From NCBI RefSeq assembly GCF_000315915.1, contig NC_020185.1, forward strand, positions 2,480,001 to 2,544,000: a stretch of DNA of 64,000 nucleotides. The letters are read 5' to 3'. This document shows positions 40,749 to 50,238 of this stretch, piece by piece. Below the pieces are notes generated by a model. That model did not search any database. It saw only the letters and a list, made by a program, of their open reading frames with translations, and was not told the DNA's origin. Made by a program: the position numbers and the translations under genes. The DNA is from Henningerozyma blattae CBS 6284 (lineage: Eukaryota > Ascomycota > Saccharomycetes > Saccharomycetales > Saccharomycetaceae). Position 1 is the stretch's first letter. Every line of letters begins with the position of its first letter.

Positions 40749-41807
40749 ATGCTACCAATACTTAAAAAACCATCGATTCAAAGTACTATTTTTCTTCGAT
40801 GCTTATATTCTACGAATTCTCATATTATCAGAAATGGATCTTTTAGACGCATTAGGCATCCAACCTATAATGACCAAAACTTAAATTCTTATAACAATGC
40901 TTATCAAAATAATTCTTTTAATCATTCAACTAAGGATAACGGAAACAATAATAACTCATTCAATTATGGAAATAGCCAGTCAGCAACAATCATTCAACCA
41001 TACCACCCCGTTGTACAAACATTACTCAAAGAACCAACCATTGTGATTGAAAGACAAATTGAAATGATGAATATATTCTTAGGCTATGAGCAAGCTAATA
41101 AGTATGTAATAATGAATACAATGGGTAATAAAATTGGTTATATAATGGAAAGAGATTTTTCCATTAGCAAGATGATAATGAGACAATTCTCTAAATTACA
41201 CAGACCTTTTACGGTAGATATATTTGATAATTGGGGAAATGTAGTTCTAACCATTAGAAGACCATTTTCTTGGATTAACTCTCATATCAAAGCTTTATTA
41301 CCACCATTAACAGTTGAACGTAATGGACAACCAGTCAATATGCATGATAATAACGGTACTCTTATAGGGGAATCTATTCAAAGTTGGCATTTATGGAGAC
41401 GCCGTTATGATTTATTTACTAACAGCTTTAAAGAAGAAGCAACTGCTGATAATAACAATTATAACAATGCTAGTTTTGATCAATTTGGGGCCATAGATGC
41501 TCCATTTTTATCTTTTGAATTCCCAGTACTAGACCAATCTAATAAAGTGATTGCTGGTGTTGACAGAAACTGGGTAGGTTTAGGCCGAGAGTTTTTCACT
41601 GATACAGGTGTGTATATTATCAGATTCAATTCCCAACAGAGTTTTGAAGGTGTATATTCTAAAGAACAATTGAGTAATCATGTTCTTAACTTAGATCAAA
41701 GGGCAGTATTATTAGCCAATGCTATTTCAATTGATTTCGATTATTTTTCAAGACACTCTCGTACTACTGGGGGAGGGCTATTTACTTTTGGCAGTTATGA
41801 TGAGTGA
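40749..41807 (+). CDS. AIM25: Mitochondrial scramblase-family protein Aim25
   Basis: Phospholipid scramblase (PLSCR) family protein, orthologue of S. cerevisiae YJR100C (327 residues; here 352), a mitochondrial protein linked to respiratory maintenance and stress. The N terminus is basic, hydroxylated and Asn-rich, consistent with a targeting sequence plus a low-complexity linker (residues about 25-80). The conserved scramblase beta-barrel follows from about 85: EPTIVIERQIEMMNIFLGYE, FDNWGNVVLTIRRPFSWI, IGESIQSWHLWRRRYDLF, DRNWVGLGREFFTDTG and a C-terminal LDQRAVLLANAISIDFDYFS. It starts about 300 bp upstream-side of the divergent tRNA-Trp. Confidence 0.93.
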   Translation: MLPILKKPSIQSTIFLRCLYSTNSHIIRNGSFRRIRHPTYNDQNLNSYNNAYQNNSFNHSTKDNGNNNNSFNYGNSQSATIIQPYHPVVQTLLKEPTIVIERQIEMMNIFLGYEQANKYVIMNTMGNKIGYIMERDFSISKMIMRQFSKLHRPFTVDIFDNWGNVVLTIRRPFSWINSHIKALLPPLTVERNGQPVNMHDNNGTLIGESIQSWHLWRRRYDLFTNSFKEEATADNNNYNNASFDQFGAIDAPFLSFEFPVLDQSNKVIAGVDRNWVGLGREFFTDTGVYIIRFNSQQSFEGVYSKEQLSNHVLNLDQRAVLLANAISIDFDYFSRHSRTTGGGLFTFGSYDE

Positions 41808-42296
41808 AACTAAGATAACTTATGTATATAATATAGTAATCTATTATACGTAAACAATAAATGTATTAGTGTAAATAAAAACTTGACATTTTGAATTTAT
41901 ATTCTTTCACACCGTCAGAATAACTTCACAAATTTGCAAAGTATAAAAATCATGAGATTATTTAACCTCATCCTCAAAATGCATAATTCTTTGTCTTTAA
42001 ACTCTTCGTATTTTTGGTATTTTTTTTTAATTTATTATTTAATAGTTGTTTTCCTATTAGCTTATAGATTATAAAATTCCGAAAATGCTTAATCTTCTTT
42101 GAATTATAGAATTCGTGAAAATAATATATTATTGGGAGTCTAATAGAAAAAAAAAAATAAGAAAACTAGGGAAGTAAAATCATATAATATTTATACCTAT
42201 ATAAATAACTATAAAAAATATTATTACTTCTCAAGTAGATATCTGCCGTGTCCTATACATTCACCCTCTAGACTAATTTTAAAAGCGAATAGAAGA
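41808..42296. other. AIM25 3' flank and SRP101 promoter
   Basis: 489 bp of AT-rich sequence with poly-A and poly-T tracts; no site or gene recognised. AAATTCCGAAAATG near 42074 resembles a centromere CDEIII core but lacks the rest of a point centromere. Confidence 0.5.
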
Positions 42297-44141
42297 ATGT
42301 TTGAACAACTAGCAATTCTCACCCCACAAGGCACTGTTCTTTACCAATATAACCCTTTAGGAAAAAAGTTCCAAGAGGCTCAAATCAATGCCTTCATTAA
42401 TCAATTAATTGTTTCTCCAGCCACAAAGAAGGATGATATCACGAAAAAATTTAGTGTCTTCGTTGTAAACAGTAGTGTTAGTTCTAAAAAATCTGTCAAA
42501 AACTTTTGCGCCATGTTTCATGTTAATAAGCAGCCTGAAATATATTTTGTAGTTACATACGCAGAGTTATCATTAGAACTGAATAGAGATTCAGAAGAAT
42601 TATTAAAACTAGCAATTGACTTATGGGATTCCTTAGAACTATCAACGTCAGTATCCGAAAATTTAAACCAATATAAGACCAATGCAAATGAGCATAGCCA
42701 AGTGTTTATCTTGAATGATATGGAAGAAGATTTAAGTAAATATGATAAATATTTAAAAGTTAAATATGAAGAATCAATAAAGGCCAAACTCACAACATTA
42801 TCAGAACTTGAAACTAAAGAAATAAATGGCTCTCCAGAAAAATTGGTACACAAGAGGATAAGAGAAGCTAAAAAGACAAGTACAAGCGGTGGTAGAAAAT
42901 GGGGTCGTGATGGTATGATGGAAGAGATTAATACTGCTGAAGCATCAAAATTGGATTTCTCTGAATCTGATAGAGACCCCAGCAGTAACAATAGCCCCAC
43001 TCCAGAACCGATAATTAACAAAGAACAATTTGGCAGCAGAGAAAAAAATGGTGATTATTTAATTAAGGAAATCGATGATTTGCTGACCTCTAACAAAAAT
43101 AATGATGAAGAAAAGGATATCAATAATAATAGCGGCTACTTCATGTCAGGTTTTAGCTTCTTGCAAAAACATGTAATTGGTAATAAAATAATTACTGAGA
43201 AGGATCTTCTTTCAGTGCTTGACAAGCTAAAAAAGCAATTAATTTCTAAAAATGTTGCCCCAGAAGCTGCTAACTATTTAGCGGATCAAGTTTCTCGTGA
43301 TTTAGTCGGTTCTAAGACTGCCATCTGGACCAGTGTTGAAAATACTGCTCGAGAATCATTAACTAAGGCACTAACACAAATTTTAATGCCAAATGTGTCT
43401 GTTGACTTATTACATGAAATTCAAAAAAAGACTTCTATCTTAGATAGTGAAGGTAAAAAACAGCCGTACGTTTTTTCTGTAGTTGGTGTAAATGGTGTTG
43501 GAAAATCTACAAATTTATCAAAATTAGCATTTTGGCTCTTACAAAATAACCAAAAAGTTTTAATTGTAGCATGCGATACATTCAGATCTGGTGCTGTTGA
43601 ACAATTAAGAGTGCACGTTGAAAATTTAGCTCAATTGACTGATGAGTCTCACGTTCGTGGTTCAAAAAATAAGAGAGGTAAATCAGGTAACGATTTTGTT
43701 GAATTATTTGAAGCTGGCTATGGGGGCTCTGATTTAGTCACTAAAATTGCTAAACAAGCGATCAAGTACGCGAAAGATACTGGGTTTGACATTGTTTTAA
43801 TGGATACAGCTGGTAGAAGACATAATGATGCTACATTGATGTCCCCATTGAAAGCGTTTGCTGAACAAGCTAAACCAGATAAAATTATTATGGTCGGTGA
43901 AGCTCTAGTTGGGACTGATTCCGTCCAGCAAGCTAAAAACTTTAATGATGCATTTGGGAAAGCAAGAAATTTAGATTTTTTTATTATATCTAAGTGTGAT
44001 ACTGTTGGTGAAATGCTTGGTACTATGGTAAATATGGTATATGCTACCGGTATTCCAATATTATTTGTAGGTGTTGGCCAGACATACACTGATTTAAGAA
44101 CTCTAAGTGTCAAATGGGCTGTAAATACATTAATGTCATAA
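42297..44141 (+). CDS. SRP101: Signal recognition particle receptor alpha subunit
   Basis: SRalpha GTPase that docks SRP-bound ribosomes at the ER membrane with Srp102. The 614-residue product (S. cerevisiae 621) has the N-terminal longin-like SRX domain (MFEQLAILTPQGTVLYQYNP to about residue 150), a charged linker, and the NG GTPase domain from about 300: G1 GVNGVGKSTN near 396, the insertion-box DTFRSGA near 425, DTAGRR near 502, the SKCD variant of the TKxD box near 564 and the closing VGVGQTYTDL. Convergent with HRQ1, as YDR292C and YDR291W are. Confidence 0.97.
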   Translation: MFEQLAILTPQGTVLYQYNPLGKKFQEAQINAFINQLIVSPATKKDDITKKFSVFVVNSSVSSKKSVKNFCAMFHVNKQPEIYFVVTYAELSLELNRDSEELLKLAIDLWDSLELSTSVSENLNQYKTNANEHSQVFILNDMEEDLSKYDKYLKVKYEESIKAKLTTLSELETKEINGSPEKLVHKRIREAKKTSTSGGRKWGRDGMMEEINTAEASKLDFSESDRDPSSNNSPTPEPIINKEQFGSREKNGDYLIKEIDDLLTSNKNNDEEKDINNNSGYFMSGFSFLQKHVIGNKIITEKDLLSVLDKLKKQLISKNVAPEAANYLADQVSRDLVGSKTAIWTSVENTARESLTKALTQILMPNVSVDLLHEIQKKTSILDSEGKKQPYVFSVVGVNGVGKSTNLSKLAFWLLQNNQKVLIVACDTFRSGAVEQLRVHVENLAQLTDESHVRGSKNKRGKSGNDFVELFEAGYGGSDLVTKIAKQAIKYAKDTGFDIVLMDTAGRRHNDATLMSPLKAFAEQAKPDKIIMVGEALVGTDSVQQAKNFNDAFGKARNLDFFIISKCDTVGEMLGTMVNMVYATGIPILFVGVGQTYTDLRTLSVKWAVNTLMS

Positions 44142-44336
44142 AAATGTCAATTTTAAAACTATAAAGGTATTGTAATAATATTAGACTATTTATTTTCATT
44201 TTGCACTTCATGTATACGTGATATATATTAATATGTATTGTTCCTGATACTGGCCTTAATTAATCAGGTTAAGTGATGAGAAGAAAAGAAAAAAATAGCA
44301 AAGCGACTTCGAGTTTTATTGTAAAAATAAGAAAAG

Positions 44337-47300
44337 CTACTTTTCAACAACTTCTTCCTTTATAGAAGTCCTTACGTCAATGATTTTGAAGTTTGGTGAG
44401 AAGTTAACATGATCCGAGACTGGGGTTACTGTTTCTACGACAATATCAGGCATATTTGGTTCAGGTCCCTCCTTAATAGAATTAATATATGTAGCTTCTG
44501 GATGACCTAAAATACAATGAAAAAGCACTAGAGCACCAGGCTTTGATATAACCAGACTGTTTTCCTTACAGAATGAGGCTGCTACACAATCAGGACAACC
44601 GTCAGGACACTTGCACTCTACGATTCTCTCAAGAGCACTTTCTAATATTTCATCGATATGTTCAAATGCTTTAATAGATAGACCTGACCCATATTTTCCG
44701 CCTTTAGAATCGGTGAAGATTAATCTTGCTGGTCTTTTCCTTTTAGTTTGCCGTTCTGCAAATTCCTTTTCAGGCGCTTTGCATTCGGTTTGAATTTCTT
44801 CGACACCAGCAACAATAAATCTAGGCAATAACCCTATAATAGCATGCTCAGCTGCATGAATTGCACCAGCAATACTCAAGCCCTTTTCTTTACATATTTC
44901 CAATGCTCTTTTTGGAATATCGATCCAAAATCCTTTGGAATCTATTATTACAGGCGGGTTATGAGTTTCTACAGAATCAATAATTCTTTTAAATTTATCA
45001 ACTTTAAAAAATCCAAAAACAATAATAGTAGTTTTAATCTGGCCATAATATATCGGGGTATCACTACCTTCTAATGACCTTACCATTTCAATCATTTGTG
45101 GATCAACATCCGTAAAATCACGCTGACTTGTTACCCAATCAACATCAACTCGTTGAACGGTAGCATACCTCTCTTCCGGATTAAATTCTTTAACCAAATA
45201 TGGATAACCTTGGTGGATAAAGATACCTCCATCATACAACGTAAAGCTTGTTCTACTTGTTTCAATTTCTTCAATAACAGCATTTCTACCGTTTGTGATA
45301 TCAACTACAGCAAATTGGTCTTCCTCAACCCCTCTTAGAGACACATGCTTAGAAGGCCACGGTAAAAATTTGTTGTGTGTATGATATCCATCTTTACTAA
45401 ATTGTAATCGTTCTTTACATAGTCTTGTCAAATATTTTTCATCAAAATAATCTTTATCCCTCTCAATTTTTATGGGCAATTCAAATGCAGCGCATTGGAT
45501 GTGTCCATCTAGGATCAAGAAATTATCAAAATCTAAAATTAATTCCTGATATGCATCTGTATTATTAACTTCCAAAAGAATTTCAGGGTGTGCTATGTAA
45601 TGCTGATCTATGGGAGAATCACTTGCTACTACCAATGTCATAGAGTCCTTGTTACGTCTACCAGCTCTACCACTCTGTTGGTGGAAATTTGCTAATGACA
45701 TGGGAAAGCCACACATTAATACAGTATCCAAAGTACCGATATCAATACCCAATTCTAAAGCATTTGTTGATATCACAGCTCTCAAATTCCCGTGAAACAT
45801 TTCTCTTTCAATCTTACGACGATCTTTTGCGGAATAGCCACCTCTATATGCCATTACTTCTGTTATCATATCAGGTTTATCTATTTCCTCAAATATTGCT
45901 CTAACCTCTTTCATTAATAATTCACAAACACGACGAACGTAGCAAAATGCAATTGTGCGTACATTTTTTAATATAAGTTGAACCAAAATTCTCGCACTTT
46001 CTCTTATAAAACTTTCTCTCTTTCTCAGATGCTGAGATAATGTAGGGGGATTCCATATTAGTAAATGTTTGTTACTGCTCGGTGATCCATCTTCATTTAT
46101 TAGAATAGTGTTAGAGATCCCAAATATTCCTTTCATATGCTCTATTGGCTTTTTTAATGTAGCAGAACACGAAATAAATTGTAGGGAATAGTTATTATAG
46201 TATTCCTGGCAAATACGAATTAGCCTTCTCATTACCAATGCGACATGAGAGCCAAATAAACCCTTATAGGTATGCAATTCATCCACAACAACTAATTTTA
46301 AATTGTAAAGAAAATGTCTCCAATTTGGGTGACTTGGTAAAATACTGGCGTGTATCATATCGGGGTTGGTAAATATTACCCTAGAATTTTTCCTAATATA
46401 TTTACGTTGCTCAGGTTCCGTATCACCGTCATATGTGTCAGTTACTACATCGTTTAACTCAGGTATTTTAGCCAATAATGCTTGGAAAGCTCGTTTTTGA
46501 TCCTGTGCTAAAGCTTTCGTTGGAAATATATACATAAATGTGGATTCAGGATTTTTTAAGAGCAGATCTATTGCTGACAATTGATAAATTAAAGATTTCC
46601 CAGATGAAGTGGATGTAGTTATAATTACATTACTACCATCATGTACTGCATTGATAGCATCTGCTTGATGAGTATAAAATTGTTTATGTTCCAATGCTTG
46701 ATAAATTTCAGATGACAGCTCAAAATTTAATTGTTTATATTCTGGTGACTTTTCTGGGATAATAAAATGCCCTTTTATTTGGTTATTATAAAAGTTCATA
46801 TGCTTTAAATCTTCAATCATATTTGGAATTGTTAGTGTTTCAGATTCATCTAAACTATTTCCATTTCCCCCTATGTTACGATGAGCTTTCATCATATGTT
46901 CAATAGGATCTATGTAATCCTTTTTCATGGGAAGAAGAGTGTTTGCAATATGATTAAGCTCAACAATAGGATTTTCGTACTTTTCTAAGAATGTCTTCAA
47001 CAATTCTTCAAACCTAACTTTTCTGTTAGATATCATTTTTTTCATTTCATCAAGAGTGTAAGTTGGTAATTTAGCATTAGTAAAGGGAGTTTCAGTCTTC
47101 CAAGACCGTTTCATGACGCCATCGATAAATTCAAATATTAAAATTTGAGAACTCTTTGGTTTTTGAAATTCATTATCAATATTTTTTAATTCAAAAATAT
47201 CATTATCTTTCATTTGATGACCACCATTATTAAAATCAAATACTTTTTTTTCCAAATTAATTTGATTCTCATCTATGTATTTGAACATACAATCATTAGG

Positions 47301-47528
47301 CATTATTGCAGCAACTCTAGCAAAATCTAATTCTGTGATATCTCTCTTTAGTGCAGTTTTAATTTGAGATGATAATGTTTCATATGTTGGTAAGATGTGT
47401 TTTCTACATAATAAAAAAGTGTAGAAAGTATTTAACCTAAAGAAAAAATCCTTCAAGCTTTGTAATTCATCGTTTGGAGACTTGATATCTAACTTTATCT
47501 TTTTCCTTTCATTATCTTGGTGTGACAT
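44337..47528 (-). CDS. HRQ1: RecQ4-family DNA helicase Hrq1
   Basis: 3'-5' DNA helicase acting in crosslink repair and genome stability. The 1063-residue product (S. cerevisiae 1077) shows helicase motif I STSSGKSLIYQ near residue 306, motif II DELH near 412, SCSATL, and motif VI QQSGRAGRR near 617. The C-terminal region typical of this family (DUF1998 type) ends with the cysteine cluster CKCPDGCPDCVAASFC near 975. It is 195 bp from the SRP101 stop, convergent. The next gene on its 5' side is DPP1 rather than the RTT103/NSE3 neighbours seen in S. cerevisiae. Confidence 0.96.
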   Translation of the reverse strand: MSHQDNERKKIKLDIKSPNDELQSLKDFFFRLNTFYTFLLCRKHILPTYETLSSQIKTALKRDITELDFARVAAIMPNDCMFKYIDENQINLEKKVFDFNNGGHQMKDNDIFELKNIDNEFQKPKSSQILIFEFIDGVMKRSWKTETPFTNAKLPTYTLDEMKKMISNRKVRFEELLKTFLEKYENPIVELNHIANTLLPMKKDYIDPIEHMMKAHRNIGGNGNSLDESETLTIPNMIEDLKHMNFYNNQIKGHFIIPEKSPEYKQLNFELSSEIYQALEHKQFYTHQADAINAVHDGSNVIITTSTSSGKSLIYQLSAIDLLLKNPESTFMYIFPTKALAQDQKRAFQALLAKIPELNDVVTDTYDGDTEPEQRKYIRKNSRVIFTNPDMIHASILPSHPNWRHFLYNLKLVVVDELHTYKGLFGSHVALVMRRLIRICQEYYNNYSLQFISCSATLKKPIEHMKGIFGISNTILINEDGSPSSNKHLLIWNPPTLSQHLRKRESFIRESARILVQLILKNVRTIAFCYVRRVCELLMKEVRAIFEEIDKPDMITEVMAYRGGYSAKDRRKIEREMFHGNLRAVISTNALELGIDIGTLDTVLMCGFPMSLANFHQQSGRAGRRNKDSMTLVVASDSPIDQHYIAHPEILLEVNNTDAYQELILDFDNFLILDGHIQCAAFELPIKIERDKDYFDEKYLTRLCKERLQFSKDGYHTHNKFLPWPSKHVSLRGVEEDQFAVVDITNGRNAVIEEIETSRTSFTLYDGGIFIHQGYPYLVKEFNPEERYATVQRVDVDWVTSQRDFTDVDPQMIEMVRSLEGSDTPIYYGQIKTTIIVFGFFKVDKFKRIIDSVETHNPPVIIDSKGFWIDIPKRALEICKEKGLSIAGAIHAAEHAIIGLLPRFIVAGVEEIQTECKAPEKEFAERQTKRKRPARLIFTDSKGGKYGSGLSIKAFEHIDEILESALERIVECKCPDGCPDCVAASFCKENSLVISKPGALVLFHCILGHPEATYINSIKEGPEPNMPDIVVETVTPVSDHVNFSPNFKIIDVRTSIKEEVVEK

Positions 47529-48077
47529 TTCGTATATAAATTTAATAGTATTTTAAGGTTCACTGGTTGATCCATTATTTAAACACCATGTGAGAAGAGG
47601 TTTCAATTTTATGTGATTGATATATTTTCAAGTAATATTTCTTATTGCGCATAAAGAAATTATTATTTTTATCCATCGCTTACATAATTTGATTCATGAA
47701 AATATAAATGAAAATATACTTTAAAGAATTGAAATATAAATAAATTGCTGGAATATGATTATATCATTTTCTATTAAGTGGTAAAAGACTTTTATCACGT
47801 GACTAATTGTTTAAAATGTGTTTTTCTTATTATATCGAAAAACACTATTTAAGAAATATATTCATTTTAGTTATAGTATTTACTATATATGTCTAAATAA
47901 AGTAATCGTCTTTGAATCTTAAACACTGTATAACAATGTCTAAGTCACTTGAATCCCAGTATAAATATCTTACAAAGAGGTGCTATATAAATGATTTGCA
48001 GAATAATTTGTACGCAGTTGAAGTCAAAGGTAAGAAAAATAGGCATTAATTTGATAGATTTCTCCTGTAAATATCAT
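47529..48077. other. HRQ1 promoter / DPP1 3' flank, likely rearrangement junction
   Basis: 549 bp. TCACGTGA at 47797-47804 and an AT-rich TATA-like stretch precede a 37-codon frame (listed separately). Relative to S. cerevisiae, the orientation of the DPP1-INM2 group changes here compared with SRP101-HRQ1, so this gap contains an inversion junction. Confidence 0.45.
47936..48049 (+). other. 37-codon open frame of unknown status
   Basis: ATG in good context (AACAATGTCT) opens a 37-residue frame, MSKSLESQYKYL onward, ending TAA at 48049, 28 bp before the DPP1 stop on the other strand. It is preceded by a plausible promoter with a TCACGTGA box. I do not recognise it. It could be a real micro-protein, the 5' remnant of a gene cut at the inversion junction, or chance. 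There is a GTAAGA string near its end but no branch point or acceptor beyond it. Confidence 0.25.
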
Positions 48078-48956
48078 TTAATCAGCTAATTCTTCTTCAT
48101 CAGGAATACGAACATGCTCTTGCTCTAATCTAAAATCAACCTCAGAGTCATCTAGTAAAGGCTTAAATGGTATTTCTGAATCAATTGAAGGGAAATACCT
48201 TAGGTAAATGTTATAAGCAAAGAAATAACCTAGAGCAGAACCGATTATGACGTCTACAAAATGATGTCTATAATCTTCAGTTCTTGATAGAGCAATTAAT
48301 GTAGCACCTAATAGCGGCAACATAGCAGTTATTTTTCTCCAAATACCTACTGAAGGGTTTTGAGTCAATAATTGCCCACATAACCATAAGTAGAGAAATC
48401 CTAGGCCTGAAAAACTTTCACTAGAATGGCCTGATGGTGTAGTTCTAAAACCTTCCAAAAGTTTCTCTCTATCAGTTGTCGTACAAACTTCAGATGCAGT
48501 ATATAAAACATCCTTTTCCAAACCTCCTTTTGGTATGCATCTTGCCAAGAAATCAGGTCTTGATCTCCCAATCCAATTTTTAATGTAATTTGTGAACAGA
48601 GTATTCAATGTGAACGACATGGTCAAACCTAATAGAGAAACGTATAACAGGTAAGTTCTATGTCTTGAATCAGCAAAAATTAATACAATAAGAATAATCA
48701 CAATAACTGGAAGAACATAAGAATAGAGGAGTAAAGCCAAGTTACCAACTCGTTGATGTTCTGCATATGGATGAGAAATTGTTAGATCGTTAATGTAAAA
48801 TTGTCTTTCAAAAGGTTCTTGGTAATAAACTGGGTAATTTAAGATCACTATTACGACTAAAATAATAAGATCAGAAACCATCCACTTTTTTTGATTTGAT
48901 GTATTACCAAATATACCATATTCTGGCAAATTTAATGAAAGTCTATTTAGAGGCAT
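48078..48956 (-). CDS. DPP1: Diacylglycerol pyrophosphate phosphatase (PAP2 family)
   Basis: Integral vacuolar-membrane phosphatase removing phosphate from DAG pyrophosphate and phosphatidate. The first ATG in frame is at 48956 (MPLNRLSLN); the open frame extends six codons further without an ATG, giving 292 residues (S. cerevisiae 289). About six hydrophobic segments are evident. The three-part lipid phosphate phosphatase signature is complete: KNWIGRSRPD, PSGHSSESF and SRTEDYRHHFVDV, holding the catalytic Arg, His and Asp. A perfect Zap1 zinc-responsive element lies upstream, matching the known zinc control of yeast DPP1. The paralogous LPP1 is excluded by the ZIP1 neighbour. Confidence 0.94.
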   Translation of the reverse strand: MPLNRLSLNLPEYGIFGNTSNQKKWMVSDLIILVVIVILNYPVYYQEPFERQFYINDLTISHPYAEHQRVGNLALLLYSYVLPVIVIILIVLIFADSRHRTYLLYVSLLGLTMSFTLNTLFTNYIKNWIGRSRPDFLARCIPKGGLEKDVLYTASEVCTTTDREKLLEGFRTTPSGHSSESFSGLGFLYLWLCGQLLTQNPSVGIWRKITAMLPLLGATLIALSRTEDYRHHFVDVIIGSALGYFFAYNIYLRYFPSIDSEIPFKPLLDDSEVDFRLEQEHVRIPDEEELAD

Positions 48957-49072
48957 TTTAGAATTTTTAGTCAATATTTTCTATTACTAATTCCTTGAAT
49001 TGAATGACTAGTCTCTGGGAAATAGTACAACCTCTTTGTTAATAAAATGATTGATATTCCTTTATACAATTA

Positions 49073-49104
<32 letters not shown>

Positions 49105-49354
49105 GTAACGATTACTTATAAGAAAGAAATTTCCTTTTTTATCTATCAATATCGTATACTTCGAGTTGTAGTCAGTCTGAAATTAGGCATTTAAATGAAA
49201 CTTTTTTTACAAAAAAAAAAAAAACAAGTAGTTAAAAAAACAAAAAAACAAAAAAAAGAATCCAATAAAGTAATGAAACGCTTCAAAACTGTCATGTAAA
49301 TTGTTGAATACAATATTATTATTATTTTGGAAAAGACACCGAATGTTCCAAAAT

Positions 49355-49365
49355 ACCTTCAAGGT
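49355..49365. promoter_or_regulatory. Zap1 zinc-responsive element (ACCTTCAAGGT)
   Basis: Perfect 11-bp match to the ZRE consensus ACCTTNAAGGT, 399 bp upstream of the DPP1 ATG. S. cerevisiae DPP1 is induced by zinc depletion through Zap1 at such elements, so the control appears conserved. Confidence 0.8.
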
Positions 49366-49979
49366 AAAAAGAATTTTATAACAAAAATTCAAACATTAGA
49401 TAGTCATTTTATCCATTTATAAATAATTTCAACTAATACACGTGTGACTTTAAGCTATTCTGCCGAATAAGGATTAATGGTTCTTTTCGTGCAAACAAAG
49501 ATAAAGGCTTGTGCAAAATCCATAGGCTACAATTACCTAGAAGCTAATTAGTCCACGCTATTTTAATCAAAAAATGTTTCAAATTAAGTAAACGTTGTGA
49601 AATCTAAAGAAAAGATAATATCACGTTTTACATATCATAGATAGATCTTGTAAAAGAAGTAGCCAGCACTAAAAAATTGCCAATGTTGCTTATACATATA
49701 TTCGATATTTTCTTAAGATTATCTATATATATATTCGATGTAGTATAATAGAATAGTGACTAGTTGCATTTACATAAGGTAAAATAAACTCAGCGCACTC
49801 ATCATATCTTAGAATGTCAATAAATATACAGTTTATATATAACAGAAGTAATCGATGGTTGAAAAATTTTAACAATATCTTAGTATAAGTTTTAACACAC
49901 TTTTTGAATTATATTGATAGTATTCATTATCTAATTTTTTTTATTACTATTAACCGAAATTGGAATGAAATTTTATTGT

Positions 49980-50016
49980 CCGGGTAAATTATGTATGGGA
50001 TATTTACATGGGCGGC
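49980..50016. promoter_or_regulatory. Reb1 site and URS1 (Ume6) element of the ZIP1 promoter
   Basis: CCGGGTAA at 49980-49987 is the complement of the Reb1 site TTACCCGG. TGGGCGGCAA at 50009-50018 contains GGGCGGC, the core of the early-meiotic URS1 element (TGGGCGGCTA form), 223 bp upstream of the ZIP1 ATG. URS1 keeps early meiotic genes silent in mitosis through Ume6 and activates them with Ime1. Confidence 0.65.
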
Positions 50017-50238
50017 AAAAATTGATCAGGATCTACAAAGGTTTATCTTGGAAGATCTTCCTTCATCTAAGGAATTAAAAGCGAGAAGACAATTCTAAAG
50101 AAAAAAATCTAGTATCAAATACATCATAAGAGTATATTCAGCTGAAAATATTAATCTTTAGTTGGCTTTGTGTTAAATAGGAAACTTCATTGTGTCTGAA
50201 ATTGTAGAGAAGCGTGTCTTATAGGGAATTGTGGTACT

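Larger units (their letters stand above)
48957..50238. other. DPP1/ZIP1 divergent promoter region
   Basis: 1.28 kb bidirectional region. DPP1 side: an (AT)n/(GT)n microsatellite at about 49072-49106, A-tracts near 49205-49260, and the Zap1 site. ZIP1 side: Reb1 and URS1 sites within 40 bp. In between, no gene seen. ACACGTGT near 49438 is a palindrome with no clear owner. Confidence 0.6.

Noticed and set aside
42060..42085. ATTCCGAAAATG resembling the centromere CDEIII core.
   Set aside because: No TGTATATG part, no RTCACRTG CDEI at the right distance and the preceding sequence is not AT-rich enough. The many TCACGTG sites elsewhere also lack a CDEIII partner.
42518..44113. Open frames on the minus strand across SRP101, and similar ones antisense to NUP192 and FAB1.
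   Set aside because: They mirror strongly conserved sense genes and show no independent features.
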